Shown: one piece after another, positions 1-8,910 of the stretch
How the letters are laid out: each line of letters begins with the position of its first letter
Numbering within the stretch: the first letter of the stretch is position 1
Assembly: GCF_014201355.1 (NCBI RefSeq)
Contig: NZ_JACHEG010000006.1
Coordinates: 235,905 to 299,904, forward strand
From: Aliirhizobium wenxiniae
GTDB lineage: Bacteria; Pseudomonadota; Alphaproteobacteria; Rhizobiales; Rhizobiaceae
Direction: 5' to 3'
DNA length: 64,000 bases
Notes under the pieces: generated by a model
Told to the model about the DNA's origin: nothing
The model's input: only the letters and a program-made list of their open reading frames with translations
Databases searched by the model: none
Position numbers and translations under genes: made by a program

Positions 1-1
1 C

Positions 2-286
2 CTGGACCGCGACAGGTCGCCGGACCTCCATGGGCAGGTCGTGCAGACAGAAGAGCGCAGTGATGGCTTTCAAGTCCTTTTCGAAATCCACAACGATTCC
101 AGTGTCACAGCGTCCCAGGTGAAAGTTCGAGGAGAATTGAGAGATCAAGGCTCGGTACTGGAGAGCTCCGAAAGCGTATTAGATTATGTTCCCGGGCACT
201 CGAGAGCTGGTGGAGGGCTGATCTTCCGGCAAAATCCAGCGGGGAAAGAGCTGACAGTCAGACCAACGGCTTTCGACGAGCCGTGA
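2..286 (+). CDS. TIGR02588-like small protein, 3' end (5' partial)
   Basis: The frame is open to the left window edge, so the gene starts outside; the GTG at 41 is probably internal. About 94 residues are visible, with segments such as EIHNDSSVTASQVKVRGEL and a C-terminal LTVRPTAFDEP. This spacing (asparagine-rich strand, GEL, then a ..FRQNPAGKELTVR.. strand) recalls the small TIGR02588 family, which has an N-terminal membrane anchor (not visible here) and usually sits beside a TIGR02587 membrane protein. The function of the family is unknown. The assignment rests on pattern recall only. Confidence 0.55.
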   Translation: MDRDRSPDLHGQVVQTEERSDGFQVLFEIHNDSSVTASQVKVRGELRDQGSVLESSESVLDYVPGHSRAGGGLIFRQNPAGKELTVRPTAFDEP

Positions 287-672
287 TCCGAAATCGTGCT
301 GGGTACATCCGCAGTCAGATGCGTTGGTCATTGCGTTCAGCGAACGTAGGATCACTGCCCCCGGCCTCATTTTCGGGTCCGAGGCACTTTCTAGCGAGCC
401 GGCGGCGCTAATGAGAGAACCGTGAACCGAACACGCGGAGTGCTCATGATCGCTGCGGGTCTGCTGGCTACAGAAAAAAAGGCGCCAATGCGCCGTCAAC
501 CAAACCTATGGTGGGCGACCAAGGAGATCAGAGTGGTTGACGATCGCATCGGAGCTGTCGCTATTCTGGCTGACGCCAACTAACCTGTCACGTCCCCCGG
601 CCCAACATGAGGCGAACCCAGTTATTGACGTCATTACACCCAAGGCGAATACCACCACCGACGGCCGGCTCT
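287..672. other. intergenic, no supported gene
   Basis: About 390 bases without a convincing gene. Open frames here have no Shine-Dalgarno sequence and protein-like composition is poor (runs of R, S and P). A good AAGGAG lies near 520 before a 16-codon GTG frame ending near 582; too short to call. Confidence 0.4.
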
Positions 673-697
673 GGAACTATGGCTGGCTCAGACAGTT
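673..697 (+). promoter_or_regulatory. GGAAC-N18-TT stress-sigma (RpoE2/EcfG type) promoter
   Basis: GGAAC at 673-677, 18 bases, then TT at 696-697 (AGTT as the -10 core). This is the consensus reported for RpoE2/EcfG promoters in rhizobia. It lies 35 bases before the ATG at 733. Confidence 0.6.
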
Positions 698-732
698 CCT
701 CCTCCCGATAAAGCGTGAGGTGAATAAATTCG

Positions 733-963
733 ATGGAAAACGCATCAAAGAATTTAGCCGATCAATACCGGCGACTTGGGGGTCGTCGCGTCGCTGTGAT
801 CGACGACAATCTCGGTTCCTCGCGCGACTGGGATGGTGACCCGCCAGAGGCGGCCAAATTCTGGAAGGAGCGCGTAGCCAGTTTGACTGATCGGGGGCGC
901 CGCGATGTGGAAAGCTTTCTTCCGTCTCTGAATGACGAGAGCGACGAGCCTGCATCGAGCTGA
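733..963 (+). CDS. small conserved hypothetical protein upstream of cupin gene
   Basis: A 76-residue acidic protein with no signal peptide or membrane segment. It has an N-terminal basic patch (YRRLGGRRVAVIDDN) and an acidic C-terminus (SFLPSLNDESDEPASS). I do not recognise a domain. It is followed after 12 bases by the cupin gene, so the two probably form an operon, and it is preceded by a GGAAC-type promoter, which suggests general stress control. The upstream bases GTGAGG give a modest ribosome site. The overlapping 537-839 frame is treated as a shadow. Confidence 0.65.
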   Translation: MENASKNLADQYRRLGGRRVAVIDDNLGSSRDWDGDPPEAAKFWKERVASLTDRGRRDVESFLPSLNDESDEPASS

Positions 964-975
964 ACAGGAATAACC

Positions 976-1458
976 ATGGATGTTGATGCCATAGTGTTCG
1001 AAAGCAGTGACTGGGTGCCGAACAATCAACGGTTGCCTGTATTGCGCTACAGGGTTGATGTGGCTGAAGCCGAAGAGGTTGACGCGTTGTTTGCCAAGTA
1101 TGGCTGGTCCGGGATCTGGACAAACGGCGTTTACGACTACCAACACTACCATACGGGAGCTCACGAGGTGCTGGGCGTGAAGCGGGGCTCTGCTAAACTG
1201 CTGATTGGCGGACCAGATGGCCACGCGTTTAGTGTTTTGCCAGGGGACTGCCAGGTCCTTCCGGCCAGCACCGGGCACAAAAATCTCGGCTGCTCGCACG
1301 ATTTCCAAGTAATTCGGTGCCTACCCTCCGGGCCAGCACGCGGACATACAGCACTCGCCCCCGCCGAAGAGATGTTGTCAAGGATCGCCTCCCTTCCCTT
1401 ACCTCGCACCGACCCGGTTCAAGGCATATCCGGCATTCTGCTCGATAAGTGGCGATGA
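976..1458 (+). CDS. cupin-fold protein (YjlB-like)
   Basis: A 160-residue single-domain protein. The cupin core is visible: YDYQHYHTGAHEVLGVKRGSA (about residues 54-74) carries the His-x-His...Glu metal-ligand pattern of cupin motif 1, and FSVLPGDCQVLPASTGHKNL (about 87-106) is the motif 2 strand with the second His. The arrangement resembles YjlB-type cupins. The reaction is unknown; a small-molecule metalloenzyme or sensor in the cytoplasm is the family expectation. It appears co-transcribed with the gene at 733. Confidence 0.8.
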   Translation: MDVDAIVFESSDWVPNNQRLPVLRYRVDVAEAEEVDALFAKYGWSGIWTNGVYDYQHYHTGAHEVLGVKRGSAKLLIGGPDGHAFSVLPGDCQVLPASTGHKNLGCSHDFQVIRCLPSGPARGHTALAPAEEMLSRIASLPLPRTDPVQGISGILLDKWR

Positions 1459-2071
1459 CCTTCTGTTCCGATGGGGCGTCAAACCTTTCCTTGACAGACG
1501 CGCTTAATGCTCTCCCTCCCGAAACGTAAAAAGCCCCACGCTTGATGAAATCAGGGGCATCGTTGAACAGAGACCAAGCGACGTTAGCTTCGTGCCGGAC
1601 TGCGAGCGCGCCGATGATGTCGCGCGCTGCTGGCGGAATGGTGTGCCAGCGGAGCCGGTATCGCCTACTGCCAATCGGGGCGGTCACAGTGATCGCCCCG
1701 GGAGCAACATCTGATGTTTGACCTAGTTTCGGTCTGACGCCAAGCTCCGACTTCACATGAAGACCACATCCCTTTTTGTGGCTGTGAAACAGGAACTCAC
1801 GTGCCGCCCTGATCATCCCCGGTGGTTAGGTCCCAGGGCTTGAGACCAACATCTGTCGGCCGTTCAGATCGACGGTGCGTCGCACCGACACCCCCTTCGC
1901 AGTCAGCCGACGCCGACCATGTCTGCGGCATGCCAGAGTCCTTCAGATCGTCGCCAGCCTCTTACCAATGACGGTCCTGCTGGCCATGTGGTCGACCCGC
2001 CCCTTGCCATCTCTCATATGAGCGCGCACGGCTAATATTCTTCGTCTGTCATAATGGTCCTCTTAGAATCA
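1459..2071. other. intergenic region with one doubtful minus-strand frame
   Basis: No convincing gene. A minus-strand open frame (1229-1816) covers part of it and contains a plausible stretch (ITVTAPIGSRRYRLRWHTI), but it runs into the antisense of the cupin gene, has no clear ribosome site and matches nothing I know. A perfect 7-base inverted repeat around one T lies at 1873-1887 (CGGTGCG-T-CGCACCG); its role is unknown. Confidence 0.35.
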
Positions 2072-2311
2072 TCAGAGGAAACGACGATTGACTTCGTTGC
2101 TTATCATTGGGATCGCGACAGCGGTTGCTGTTGGGAGCCTGAGGGCCTGGATCAGCCTCCCCAACGCGAATGTTAAGCCGACCGTTGTCGCGATCCTCAA
2201 CCAAGGGTGCGGGTCAGTCGGGGCGTACTCGACGTCAGACACACTACGAATTTCCGCCAGCCTTTCCTGGAGATCAGCCACCTTGGCGCGTAGGCGACGT
2301 ACCTCGCTCAT
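2072..2311 (-). CDS. small membrane protein with N-terminal coiled coil
   Basis: Start chosen at the ATG at 2311 because GGGGAGG lies about six bases before it; the longer frame to 2461 has no such site. The 79-residue product begins with a heptad-like helix (MSEVRRLRAKVADLQERLAEI), followed by a hydrophobic segment (about residues 39-70) ending in IPMISNEVNRRFL. It resembles the many short single-membrane stress proteins of rhizobia. Function unknown. Confidence 0.65.
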   Translation of the reverse strand: MSEVRRLRAKVADLQERLAEIRSVSDVEYAPTDPHPWLRIATTVGLTFALGRLIQALRLPTATAVAIPMISNEVNRRFL

Positions 2312-2490
2312 CGCATCCTCCCCGTTCAAGTTGTTGTTCTGCAAAATCATCCGCTTCCTCCATGTTTCATCACGGAAGAAACGATGCATGAAGGAAAAAG
2401 ATGCATAGTACCCCCTTTTGAAACAGTGCTCAGATCCATATGACAAGCGAATAGCGAGCACGCGGGACAGAGCGTCGAATCGGAAAATCT

Positions 2491-2755
2491 TTGATGTTCA
2501 CAACAACGATCGGTAATTCAATGCGGTCGCAATCAACAGACGAGGAAATCACGGCAACCGGTGCGGTGAAATTTTTCGCACAGGACAAAGGCTTTGGGTT
2601 CATCACACCAGACAACTGGCGGTCCGGACGTATTCGTCCATATTTCGGCTGTCGGGTTCGACGGTTTGCTGACGGATGGTCAAAAGGTGAGCTTCGACGT
2701 CGGACACGACCGCAAGACCGGCAAGTCGAAGGCCGAGAACGTGACCGTCCTCTAG
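2491..2755 (+). pseudogene. cold-shock protein (CspA family), frameshifted
   Basis: The N-terminal half reads TGAVKFFAQDKGFGFITPDN, the cold-shock domain with RNP-1 (KGFGFI). One extra T at 2617 then shifts the frame; removing it restores GGPDVFVHISAVGFDGLLTD (RNP-2 is VFVHI) and a normal end ...KSKAENVTVL with TAG at 2753-2755. As written, translation continues out of frame to 2778 and loses RNP-2. Family members are single-strand RNA/DNA-binding chaperones of about 70 residues. The start is either 2491 or 2521. Real mutation or base-call error cannot be told apart here. Confidence 0.85.
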
Positions 2756-2793
2756 AGACCGAACGGCCCCTGCGATAGTGGGGCCGTCTGACC

Positions 2794-3045
2794 TTGGCGC
2801 ATGCCGGAAAGTTTTGCAGCGATAGGAAGGCCGAATTGCCAGGAGCGATCACGATAGACCACGAGGACCTCCGTGCCGGGTCGTATTATTGGGCTCGCAG
2901 CAGTGAAAGCAACGAGGCGGAGATTGTGCAGGTCTCCGACATTTTTGGGTCCGCCAAAGAATACTGGACTGTCGCGACCATTGGGTCCGATCAGCACCGC
3001 AGCCTGAATGAGTTTGATTTCCTCATCCGCCTGCTTAAGCCATAG
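2794..3045 (+). CDS. small hypothetical protein
   Basis: An 83-residue frame whose C-terminal 60 residues look protein-like (HEDLRAGSYYWARSSE, then EIVQVSDIFGSAKEYWTVAT). The compact beta-rich segment with conserved-looking aromatic residues suggests a real cytoplasmic protein, but I cannot name a family. The start is uncertain: translation may begin further inside, and no strong ribosome site precedes 2794. Confidence 0.5.
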   Translation: MAHAGKFCSDRKAELPGAITIDHEDLRAGSYYWARSSESNEAEIVQVSDIFGSAKEYWTVATIGSDQHRSLNEFDFLIRLLKP

Positions 3046-3142
3046 GTGAACACAGCCTCAAAAGGACATCGCAATAGCGAAAGGTAATACAGCCTTGCGC
3101 GTTCGGGACGCGCGTTCTGCCCTGACCACCGCACGAACAGCC

Positions 3143-3167
3143 GGAACAAACAGGCCATGCGCGGCTT
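3143..3167 (+). promoter_or_regulatory. GGAAC-N18-TT stress-sigma promoter, leaderless arrangement
   Basis: GGAAC at 3143-3147, 18 bases, TT at 3166-3167. The ATG at 3176 is only 8 bases after the TT, so the expected transcription start falls at or next to that ATG. This argues for a leaderless mRNA and against the upstream ATG at 3157, which lies inside the promoter. Confidence 0.55.
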
Positions 3168-3175
3168 AACTGCTC

Positions 3176-4173
3176 ATGAAAAACCATCTCATGATCACCG
3201 CCCTGGCTGCTGCCGTTTTTTGCTTTGCCCATCGCTCGCAGCGGCCATTGATGCTCAGGCGGTAACCACTGCGAAATTCCAGAGCGTGCCTCTGAAGAAG
3301 CCCATGCAGATGCCGCCAGAGCCCGATGCGGCGATCGTCAAGCTCCAGGTCCTTCTTGATCGTGCCGGCGTCTCGCCCGGGGTCATCGATGGATATTTTG
3401 GCGACAACTTGATCAAAGCAGTTGCCGGCTTCGGAGCACAGCAAAAGCTTGCAGTCGATGGAACGCTGGATCAGGAAGTGCTTGCGCGGCTGACGGATGC
3501 GGTGCCTGCCGTGCAAGCCTACGCGATCACAGCCGAGGACGGCCAAAATCTCGTCTCAAGCATACCGCAGGACTATGCCAAGCAGGCGGAACTGCCGCAG
3601 CTCGGCTACACTTCGATTGCCGAGAAGCTGGCCGAACGCTTTCACATGGACATCAACCTCCTGAAGTCATTCAACCCGACGGCTTCCTTTGCCCCTGGCG
3701 AGACGATCGCTGTCACGATAGCCGGCAACCCAAAGAGCGGCGTTGTGAAGCGCATAGAGGTCAACAGGACGTCCGGGCAAGTGGTCGCGCTTGCTGAGGA
3801 TGGTTCGCTGGTCAGCGTTTATCCGGCAACAATCGGCAGCGATACCCCCTCCCCGACGGGAACTCACGAGGTGAAGGGCGTATCAAAGATGCCCGTCTAC
3901 ACCTACAATCCGGAGATCAGTTTCCAGCAGGGTGACAACAAGAAAGTTCTCGAGCTACCCGGTGGTCCAAATGGGCCGGTTGGAAGTGTTTGGATTGATC
4001 TTACCGAACCAACCTACGGCATCCATGGTACGCCGGATCCGGAACTGATCGGGAAGGCTGGCTCGCATGGGTGCGTGCGTCTCACAAATTGGGACGTCGA
4101 AGGGCTTGCGGAGATGGTGAAGCCAGGCGTCGTGGCGGAGTTTTGTCAAGTGACTGTAAACGCGCGATTATAA
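3176..4173 (+). CDS. L,D-transpeptidase (YkuD) with peptidoglycan-binding domain; leader frameshifted
   Basis: Periplasmic cell-wall enzyme making 3-3 peptidoglycan crosslinks or attaching proteins to peptidoglycan. Order: signal peptide, PG_binding_1 domain (AIVKLQVLLDRAGVSPGVID then AVAGFGAQQKLAVDG), a LysM-like stretch (SIAEKLAERFHMDINLLKSF), and a C-terminal YkuD domain with HGTPDPELIGKAGSHGCVRL; Cys 306 in the open frame is the catalytic thiol. The leader MKNHLMITALAAAV starts at 3176 but in another frame. Adding one T to the T6 run at 3216-3221 joins it to ..FLLCPSLAAAIDAQ, a normal signal peptide. As written, the body frame opens only from 3157 with a non-export N-terminus. Confidence 0.85.
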
Positions 4174-4377
4174 ACCATAATGAACGTGCGTGTCTCGCGA
4201 CGACGGAAATCCAACGAAATTCCCCGCCTTGGTCTTCCGCGGAACAATATGGAGATCGCGTGCTCATTCCAGGCCGGACATTGTGCCGAGTGCATTCGTT
4301 AGAACTAGAGATTTCAAGCAACACCGCATGGCCGGCCCCGATGTAGATCTCGGGCCCGACGTCTCCCCCAAATTTGC

Positions 4378-4755
4378 TCACATCGTCCACGAGCTGGCCG
4401 CGCCCTGGGGTACGGCGCCATAGGACAACCATCCGCCCTTGGTCGTCGGTCTCTTCGAGGAAGGCGTCCATGCGTTCGAGGACGCGAGATGCTGTCGGGC
4501 TGCCCCATGCAGGGTGCCGAGGATGAGGATGTCGGCCGCAAGCAGCTTCTTACGGACGGCCGGCCAATCGTCGCCAGGCCCCTCGTCGGAGGTGACGCCC
4601 GGAAGGATGTTGTGATCGGCGAGACGGATGGTCTCAGTCTCGACGCCGGACTTCGCCATCTCGGCTGCGATGAGTTCCAGCATGCGGTCGGTCGAGGACG
4701 GTTCACCGCCGCTGCGCTTGAGCGTCGAATTGAAGGCAAGTGCTTTCAGGGACAT
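4378..4755 (-). pseudogene. NADPH-dependent FMN reductase/flavodoxin-fold oxidoreductase, frameshifted and truncated
   Basis: Begins well: MSLKALAFNSTLKRSGGEPS, the FMN phosphate loop, then ADHNILPGVTSDEGPGDDWP and AADILILGT. The family continues with TPIWMGQPASI..RVLERMDAFL; here its pieces MGQPDSISR and MDAFLEETDDQGRM lie in two other frames and the NEDGAHH region is absent. So there are several indels and the end is lost. The start at 4755 follows GCGGAG at a normal distance. Not expected to bind FMN fully or be active. Confidence 0.8.
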
Positions 4756-4831
4756 GGTCATCTCCGCTTGTGGAGTGGGTGTAACCATGCGCGATAGAGG
4801 TTGTTCTGATACGGGTCGGGAATGAACGACC

Positions 4832-6538
4832 TTATTCGCTCAGTGTCATCCGGAACGAGAAGCGCGTCTCTTCGTCATCGGAGGTGACGTGGATTTTTCC
4901 ACCATGTGCCGCTGCGATCTGCGAAGCGATGTAGAGGCCTAGCCCCAGGCCCTCAACGCCGGGCTTCGCTTCTCCCCGCTTGAACGGGAGGAAGAGCTTC
5001 TCGATCTGCTCCGGCGGGATCGGCAGGCCACCATTGATGACCGAAAGCTCCAGCTCGCCGTCGGCGATGCGACCGTCGATGCAGATCGGCTTGTCCTCGG
5101 CCCCATGGGTGATGGCGTTCGCCAGAAGGTTGGAGACCATTTGCGCCAAGCGGCTATGGTCGACGGTGGCTTGGCCGGCGAAGGTAAAGGATGCCTTGAT
5201 TTCCCGCTCGCTGTGGGTCGAACGCAGCTCGTCGACGACATGCTGAAGCGTGGTCGCCAGGTCGGCGCTCGAAAGGTCGAGGACAACCCCACCGCCCAGG
5301 CGCGTGCGGGCGAGATCCATGACGTTGTCGACGAGGGCCGACATCCGCGAGATGCTGGCCTTCATGAGCTTGAGGATGACCGGGCTTCGATCCGTCCAAC
5401 CTTCCTTGAGAATGCGGGAGGTTCCGGCGTCGACCGCGGCGAGCGGATTGCGCAGGTCGTGTCCCAGGACGGCGATGAACTGCTCGCGGAGTTCGGAAAG
5501 CTCACGCTCGTAGTCGAGCGATGCCTGCGTGTGGACCAGCCGTTCCGCTGCGTCCAGATGGTGGGCGATCAGCTCGGCGAAGAGCGTGAGGCTGCCCAGC
5601 ACCTGTTGATTGTTGACTTTGGCAGGGGCGGCGCTGATGGCGCAGAGCGTTCCCCACATCGTTCCGTTGGACAGCAGGATCGGAACGGAGATATAGCTGC
5701 GCAGGCCGTAGGTCCGGGGCGTATGATGGTCGCAGTAAGCCGGATCGCTCACCGCGTCGTCAAACACGATTGGTTGGCGATGGTCGCGGATCTCGTCGCA
5801 GAGGGTGCTCTCAACTGGGAGTTCATCGCCAGGACCGAGGCCGAAGCCCACATGATCTAGAGACCGGCAGGTAATCCAGCGGTTTTCGGTCACGCGCGCA
5901 ACGGCCGCGAACCCCATCCCGGTCATGCGCAGAACGACGTCCAGTATGGTGGGAACGGCAGCGATCCCGGCAATCGTCTCGATGTCCTTCGAGAAGTCCT
6001 CATTCTCCTCGTAGGCCTTCACTGCGGCATTTGAAGCGGATGCGACCCGGCCAATATTCTCCACCGCCGTCGCGGCAGCTTCTGCGAGCGCCTCGAGGAT
6101 CTCGATCTCCAACTGCGAGGCGGAATAGTTGCTCGACCAGTAGGCGCCGATTGCGCCGACGGGATCGTCAGGCCGGATCGGTACCATTGCGACGGCCCGA
6201 ACGAAGGTCTCGGCGTAGAGGTCGTAGGGAATCCTGTCGTCCTTCGCGATGTCAGGGACGACGACAGTCTGCTTATGAAGCATCGACCATCCGGAAATAC
6301 AAGACGTCGCCGGGAACTTGCTGCCCTTCCAGAGCGGCCCGACGGCGTCCTCATCGACGTAGTGGCAAAGGTCTCCGTCCTTGCGGATGATCGAGATCCC
6401 CTCGCAACCGATCAGCGACCGTGCGGTCGAGTGGATGGTCTCGACGACCTCGTCCATTGTCCGCGCACGCGCGATCAGGGACGTTGCCTTGGTGAGGCTG
6501 GCAAGCGGCGTGGATGGCGACGATACGTGATCGAGCAA
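4832..6538 (-). CDS. GAF-domain sensor histidine kinase
   Basis: A 568-residue soluble kinase with no membrane segment. Two GAF-like sensor domains come first (about 10-165 and 185-340; the second contains LRSYISVPILLSNGTMWGTL). A coiled linker leads to HisKA with HDLRNPLAAV, the phosphoacceptor His at about 360, then HATPase_c with N box SNLLANAITHG (about 470) and G box EGLGLGLYIA (about 530). No response regulator is adjacent, so it is an orphan kinase. The GAF domains suggest a cytoplasmic ligand, light or redox input; no bilin- or heme-binding residue stands out. Confidence 0.92.
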   Translation of the reverse strand: MLDHVSSPSTPLASLTKATSLIARARTMDEVVETIHSTARSLIGCEGISIIRKDGDLCHYVDEDAVGPLWKGSKFPATSCISGWSMLHKQTVVVPDIAKDDRIPYDLYAETFVRAVAMVPIRPDDPVGAIGAYWSSNYSASQLEIEILEALAEAAATAVENIGRVASASNAAVKAYEENEDFSKDIETIAGIAAVPTILDVVLRMTGMGFAAVARVTENRWITCRSLDHVGFGLGPGDELPVESTLCDEIRDHRQPIVFDDAVSDPAYCDHHTPRTYGLRSYISVPILLSNGTMWGTLCAISAAPAKVNNQQVLGSLTLFAELIAHHLDAAERLVHTQASLDYERELSELREQFIAVLGHDLRNPLAAVDAGTSRILKEGWTDRSPVILKLMKASISRMSALVDNVMDLARTRLGGGVVLDLSSADLATTLQHVVDELRSTHSEREIKASFTFAGQATVDHSRLAQMVSNLLANAITHGAEDKPICIDGRIADGELELSVINGGLPIPPEQIEKLFLPFKRGEAKPGVEGLGLGLYIASQIAAAHGGKIHVTSDDEETRFSFRMTLSE

Positions 6539-6838
6539 ACTCTGTTCTCTTCATTGTTCGGGCATGCTGCCGCAAGCTGGAAGGTCGCATATTTTCTTAT
6601 AAATATCAAAGTATGAGAACTGGCTCCGGGCCAGCGCGCCGGCCACTATTGCTATGCCCACGGGTTCTATGCCCATGTGCGGACCGCGAGATAACCGCAG
6701 CCCCTTGCTCCTGCGGTCAAAATCGTTCCCCAAGCCCACATCGAGGCTAGCGCCGACGCAACATAGGGTATCTGTGCCACGCAAGATGATTGGGGGGCGT
6801 CCGATACCGTACGTCAGCACAATGCCGCGCCAGCATCT
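6539..6838. other. intergenic, no supported gene
   Basis: About 300 bases between the kinase start and the stress promoter at 6839. Short minus-strand frames here are rich in R, S and P and lack ribosome sites. I see no feature. Confidence 0.4.
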
Positions 6839-6863
6839 GGAACATTTGTTGGCATCAATGCTT
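6839..6863 (+). promoter_or_regulatory. GGAAC-N18-TT stress-sigma promoter
   Basis: GGAAC at 6839-6843, 18 bases, TT at 6862-6863, 61 bases before the DUF883 start codon at 6925. Confidence 0.5.
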
Positions 6864-6924
6864 AGCCTCGTCAGTCCAACGCGGTGGATGACCGCCGCGG
6901 CGTTTCAAGGAGGATAAGAGCGCT

Positions 6925-7263
6925 ATGAAATACGACCCTAATCTCGGCTTACCCGCACAAGTTGAGGATCTGGAAACGAAGGACCTGGCCATTCCAGTAT
7001 CGGCTAAGAGCCCGTCAACATCAGTTTCCCGTCCGCTCCATACCTCGGATGCACCACGTGTCGATCAGGCGCTGCGTTCCGTTCTTGAACATCGTAACGA
7101 CCCTTATGTTGAGCCCAAGGAGAGGTTTTCGGCACTGCAAGAAGAGGTCGACAGTCTTCGGTATCGCGCATCGGATGAAGTGCGCGTTCAAATTCGTAAT
7201 AATCCCTGGCAGGCAGTCGGGATTGCTGTTCTCGCCGGATTTCTGTTAGGGATCGCGCGATAG
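6925..7263 (+). CDS. DUF883/ElaB-YqjD family membrane-anchored protein
   Basis: 112 residues: a disordered N-terminus, a helical middle (RFSALQEEVDSLRYRASDEV) and a C-terminal membrane anchor NNPWQAVGIAVLAGFLLGIA. The NPW-AVGIA-GFLLG ending is the signature of DUF883; E. coli members (YqjD, ElaB) are stationary-phase inner-membrane proteins that bind ribosomes. A strong AAGGAGG precedes the ATG. The GGAAC-type promoter upstream fits stress or stationary-phase induction. Confidence 0.85.
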   Translation: MKYDPNLGLPAQVEDLETKDLAIPVSAKSPSTSVSRPLHTSDAPRVDQALRSVLEHRNDPYVEPKERFSALQEEVDSLRYRASDEVRVQIRNNPWQAVGIAVLAGFLLGIAR

Positions 7264-7289
7264 GTCCACGCTCGCGGGGGCGAGCGGTT

Positions 7290-7932
7290 TCCCATCTGAT
7301 CAACATCGATGAGACACTCGCGTCCGAGGTCGCTCATCGGTGGCAATGGCCGCCACGCCGGAAGCAACACCGGCGGCCAAAGCAACACGACAAGATCTTG
7401 AGCCGTCCCCGGCACTCGGTATCGTCGAGCGTGAGCCGAAGCGTTTCGAAAGGCGCAAGCTTCGCATTCTCATCACCGACGGTGTCGATGCGAAACTGCT
7501 GAAGGCTCTGACGAGTGCTGCCTTGAAAGGAAAGGCTTGGGCAAGCTTATCGCACTGAAGGTTGGCGGCGTGACGGCATCCGACCGAAGCTTTTATCGCG
7601 GCACACCATATGATCGAGCTGGCCCCTCGGTGCTCATCGACGCTGTTGCCCTACTTCCCGCCGATGCAGGTGTGGAAGATCTGCTGACTGATGCGACCGC
7701 ACGGGATTTCCTGGCAGAGGCGTTCCAACATCGCAAGTTCATCGGCTATAACCACGTTGCCCTGCCATTGCTTGAGAAAGCCGGTATCGCGAAGCACATC
7801 GACGAAGGTGTCCTGAAGCTGTCCGGCGGCGTCGCGACTTTGACAAATTTTGTCGAAGAGCTTGGCAAGCTTCGCCTATGGGGGCGTGAGCCGTCAGTTA
7901 AGCTCGGCTCGGCATCGGCAACTAATGCTTAA
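7290..7932 (+). pseudogene. katE: katE (large-subunit catalase) C-terminal remnant, frameshifted
   Basis: Pieces in three successive frames match the tail of HPII-type catalase: SHLINIDETLASEVAHR (about 7290-7340), then RQDLEPSPALGIVEREPK..LRILITDGVDAKLLKAL (7340-7550), then GKLIALKVGGVTASD..GPSVLIDAVALLP..FIGYNHVALPLLEKAGI (7537-7932). These are the end of the catalase core and the flavodoxin-like C-terminal domain. The heme-binding catalase core is missing because the piece begins right after the DUF883 stop. Two one-base shifts break what is left. Confidence 0.88.
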
Positions 7933-8173
7933 AGACAATTATTCGGCGCGGGTCTTGGACTTGCGCCGATGTCTTTGACGTCGACCTCGGTGCAGGTAAC
8001 GGTCACCTAACTCGCTGAAAGGCCCGCGGCGCCGTGCCACTGTAGCACTGACCGTTTACGCGAGCCACGTGCCTCGGAAAAATCCTCGGCCGCGTTGGTA
8101 CGGCATCGTACCCTCGGCCTACTTTTCTCTTTTGTCAGGAACCCGACGAAGAGTAATCTGAAGGTAGCTGTGG

Positions 8174-8199
8174 AGGCGGGTGATCGACCTCACCCGCCT
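8174..8199. terminator. strong hairpin, possible terminator
   Basis: AGGCGGGTGA and TCACCCGCCT form a 10-base stem around a 6-base loop. It lies between the katE remnant and the end of the DUF6894 gene. No clear T run follows on either strand, so the terminator role is uncertain. Confidence 0.3.
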
Positions 8200-8230
8200 T
8201 GCATGCGCATTTCTTACTTAAGCGGATATT

Positions 8231-8473
8231 TTAACCCTGGTGCAGCCGAAGCACGTCGCGAAATTTGACGGTATCAACTACAGCACCACTGTCGTCTGTT
8301 AGCTCAAACGACTGCCCATCTATCTCTTCTCCATTCAAAACACGCTGTGACAGAAGTTCGCGAGCCGAGCGAACGGCTTCCGCACGTGCCGTTTCGACGT
8401 TCTGAAACTCGGCACCTTCCGGATCCTTGAACAACCGATCCCCTTCGCGAATATGGAAATAAAATCGGATCAT
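8231..8473 (-). CDS. DUF6894 family protein
   Basis: An 80-residue protein starting MIRFYFHIREGDRLFKDPEG, the typical opening of the small DUF6894 family common in rhizobia, followed by a helix with ARAEAVRSARELLSQRVLNG. Soluble, function unknown, usually found in plasmid and stress-related neighbourhoods. GGGAG lies in front of the ATG. Confidence 0.85.
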   Translation of the reverse strand: MIRFYFHIREGDRLFKDPEGAEFQNVETARAEAVRSARELLSQRVLNGEEIDGQSFELTDDSGAVVDTVKFRDVLRLHQG

Positions 8474-8609
8474 AGCTCACTCCCTGATAACCCCTGCATA
8501 ACTTGAGAAAGCCTCATAGGTTGCCTGCGAACCTTTTGTTTTTATGGATATCTCGCTTCGTCGCACTAGGCAGCTGAATAGATGCACGCAGGACACAGGG
8601 ACTGATCTA

Positions 8610-8910
8610 ATGAGCTGTATGACGAATAGGATCCTATCAATGCTTTCGAACGATGTCGTTACACGGCTGAGGCCTCATCTCGAGCCAGTCGAGTTTCAGC
8701 GGGGCGAGCACCTGTTCCAATCCGATCAACAGCTAGGCCACGCGTTCTTTTTCAACGGAGGACTATCCTCTGAAATCTCGGTGGTAACGGCGACAAAACC
8801 ATTGAGGTCGGGTGTGCATCGGGTTGGAAGGCCTTCGGAGCGCTCCGGCGGTTCTCGGTGTCGACAGCACGCCGCATTTCGCGTTCATGCAATGCGGGGC
8901 CCCGGATTGA
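8610..8910 (+). pseudogene. Crp/Fnr-family regulator, frameshifted N-terminal fragment
   Basis: The cyclic-nucleotide-binding fold is recognisable: RLRPHLEPVEFQRGEHLFQS then AFFFNGGLSSEISVV. After about 8795 it continues in other frames as GDKTIEVGC and then IGLEGLRSAPAVLGVDSTPH. It ends at TGA 8908-8910 with no helix-turn-helix. At least two one-base shifts and a 3' truncation. The break coincides with the tail of the opposing nudix remnant. Confidence 0.85.

Noticed and set aside
754-1308. 184-codon minus-strand frame opposite the 733 and cupin genes
   Set aside because: It is antisense to two plausible genes with good composition, and has poor protein-like composition itself.
1229-1816. 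195-codon minus-strand frame over the cupin end and intergenic region
   Set aside because: No ribosome site and no known family; overlaps a supported cupin gene by 230 bases.
5105-5860. 251-codon plus frame opposite the histidine kinase
   Set aside because: Antisense shadow of a clear HisKA/HATPase gene in a GC-rich region.
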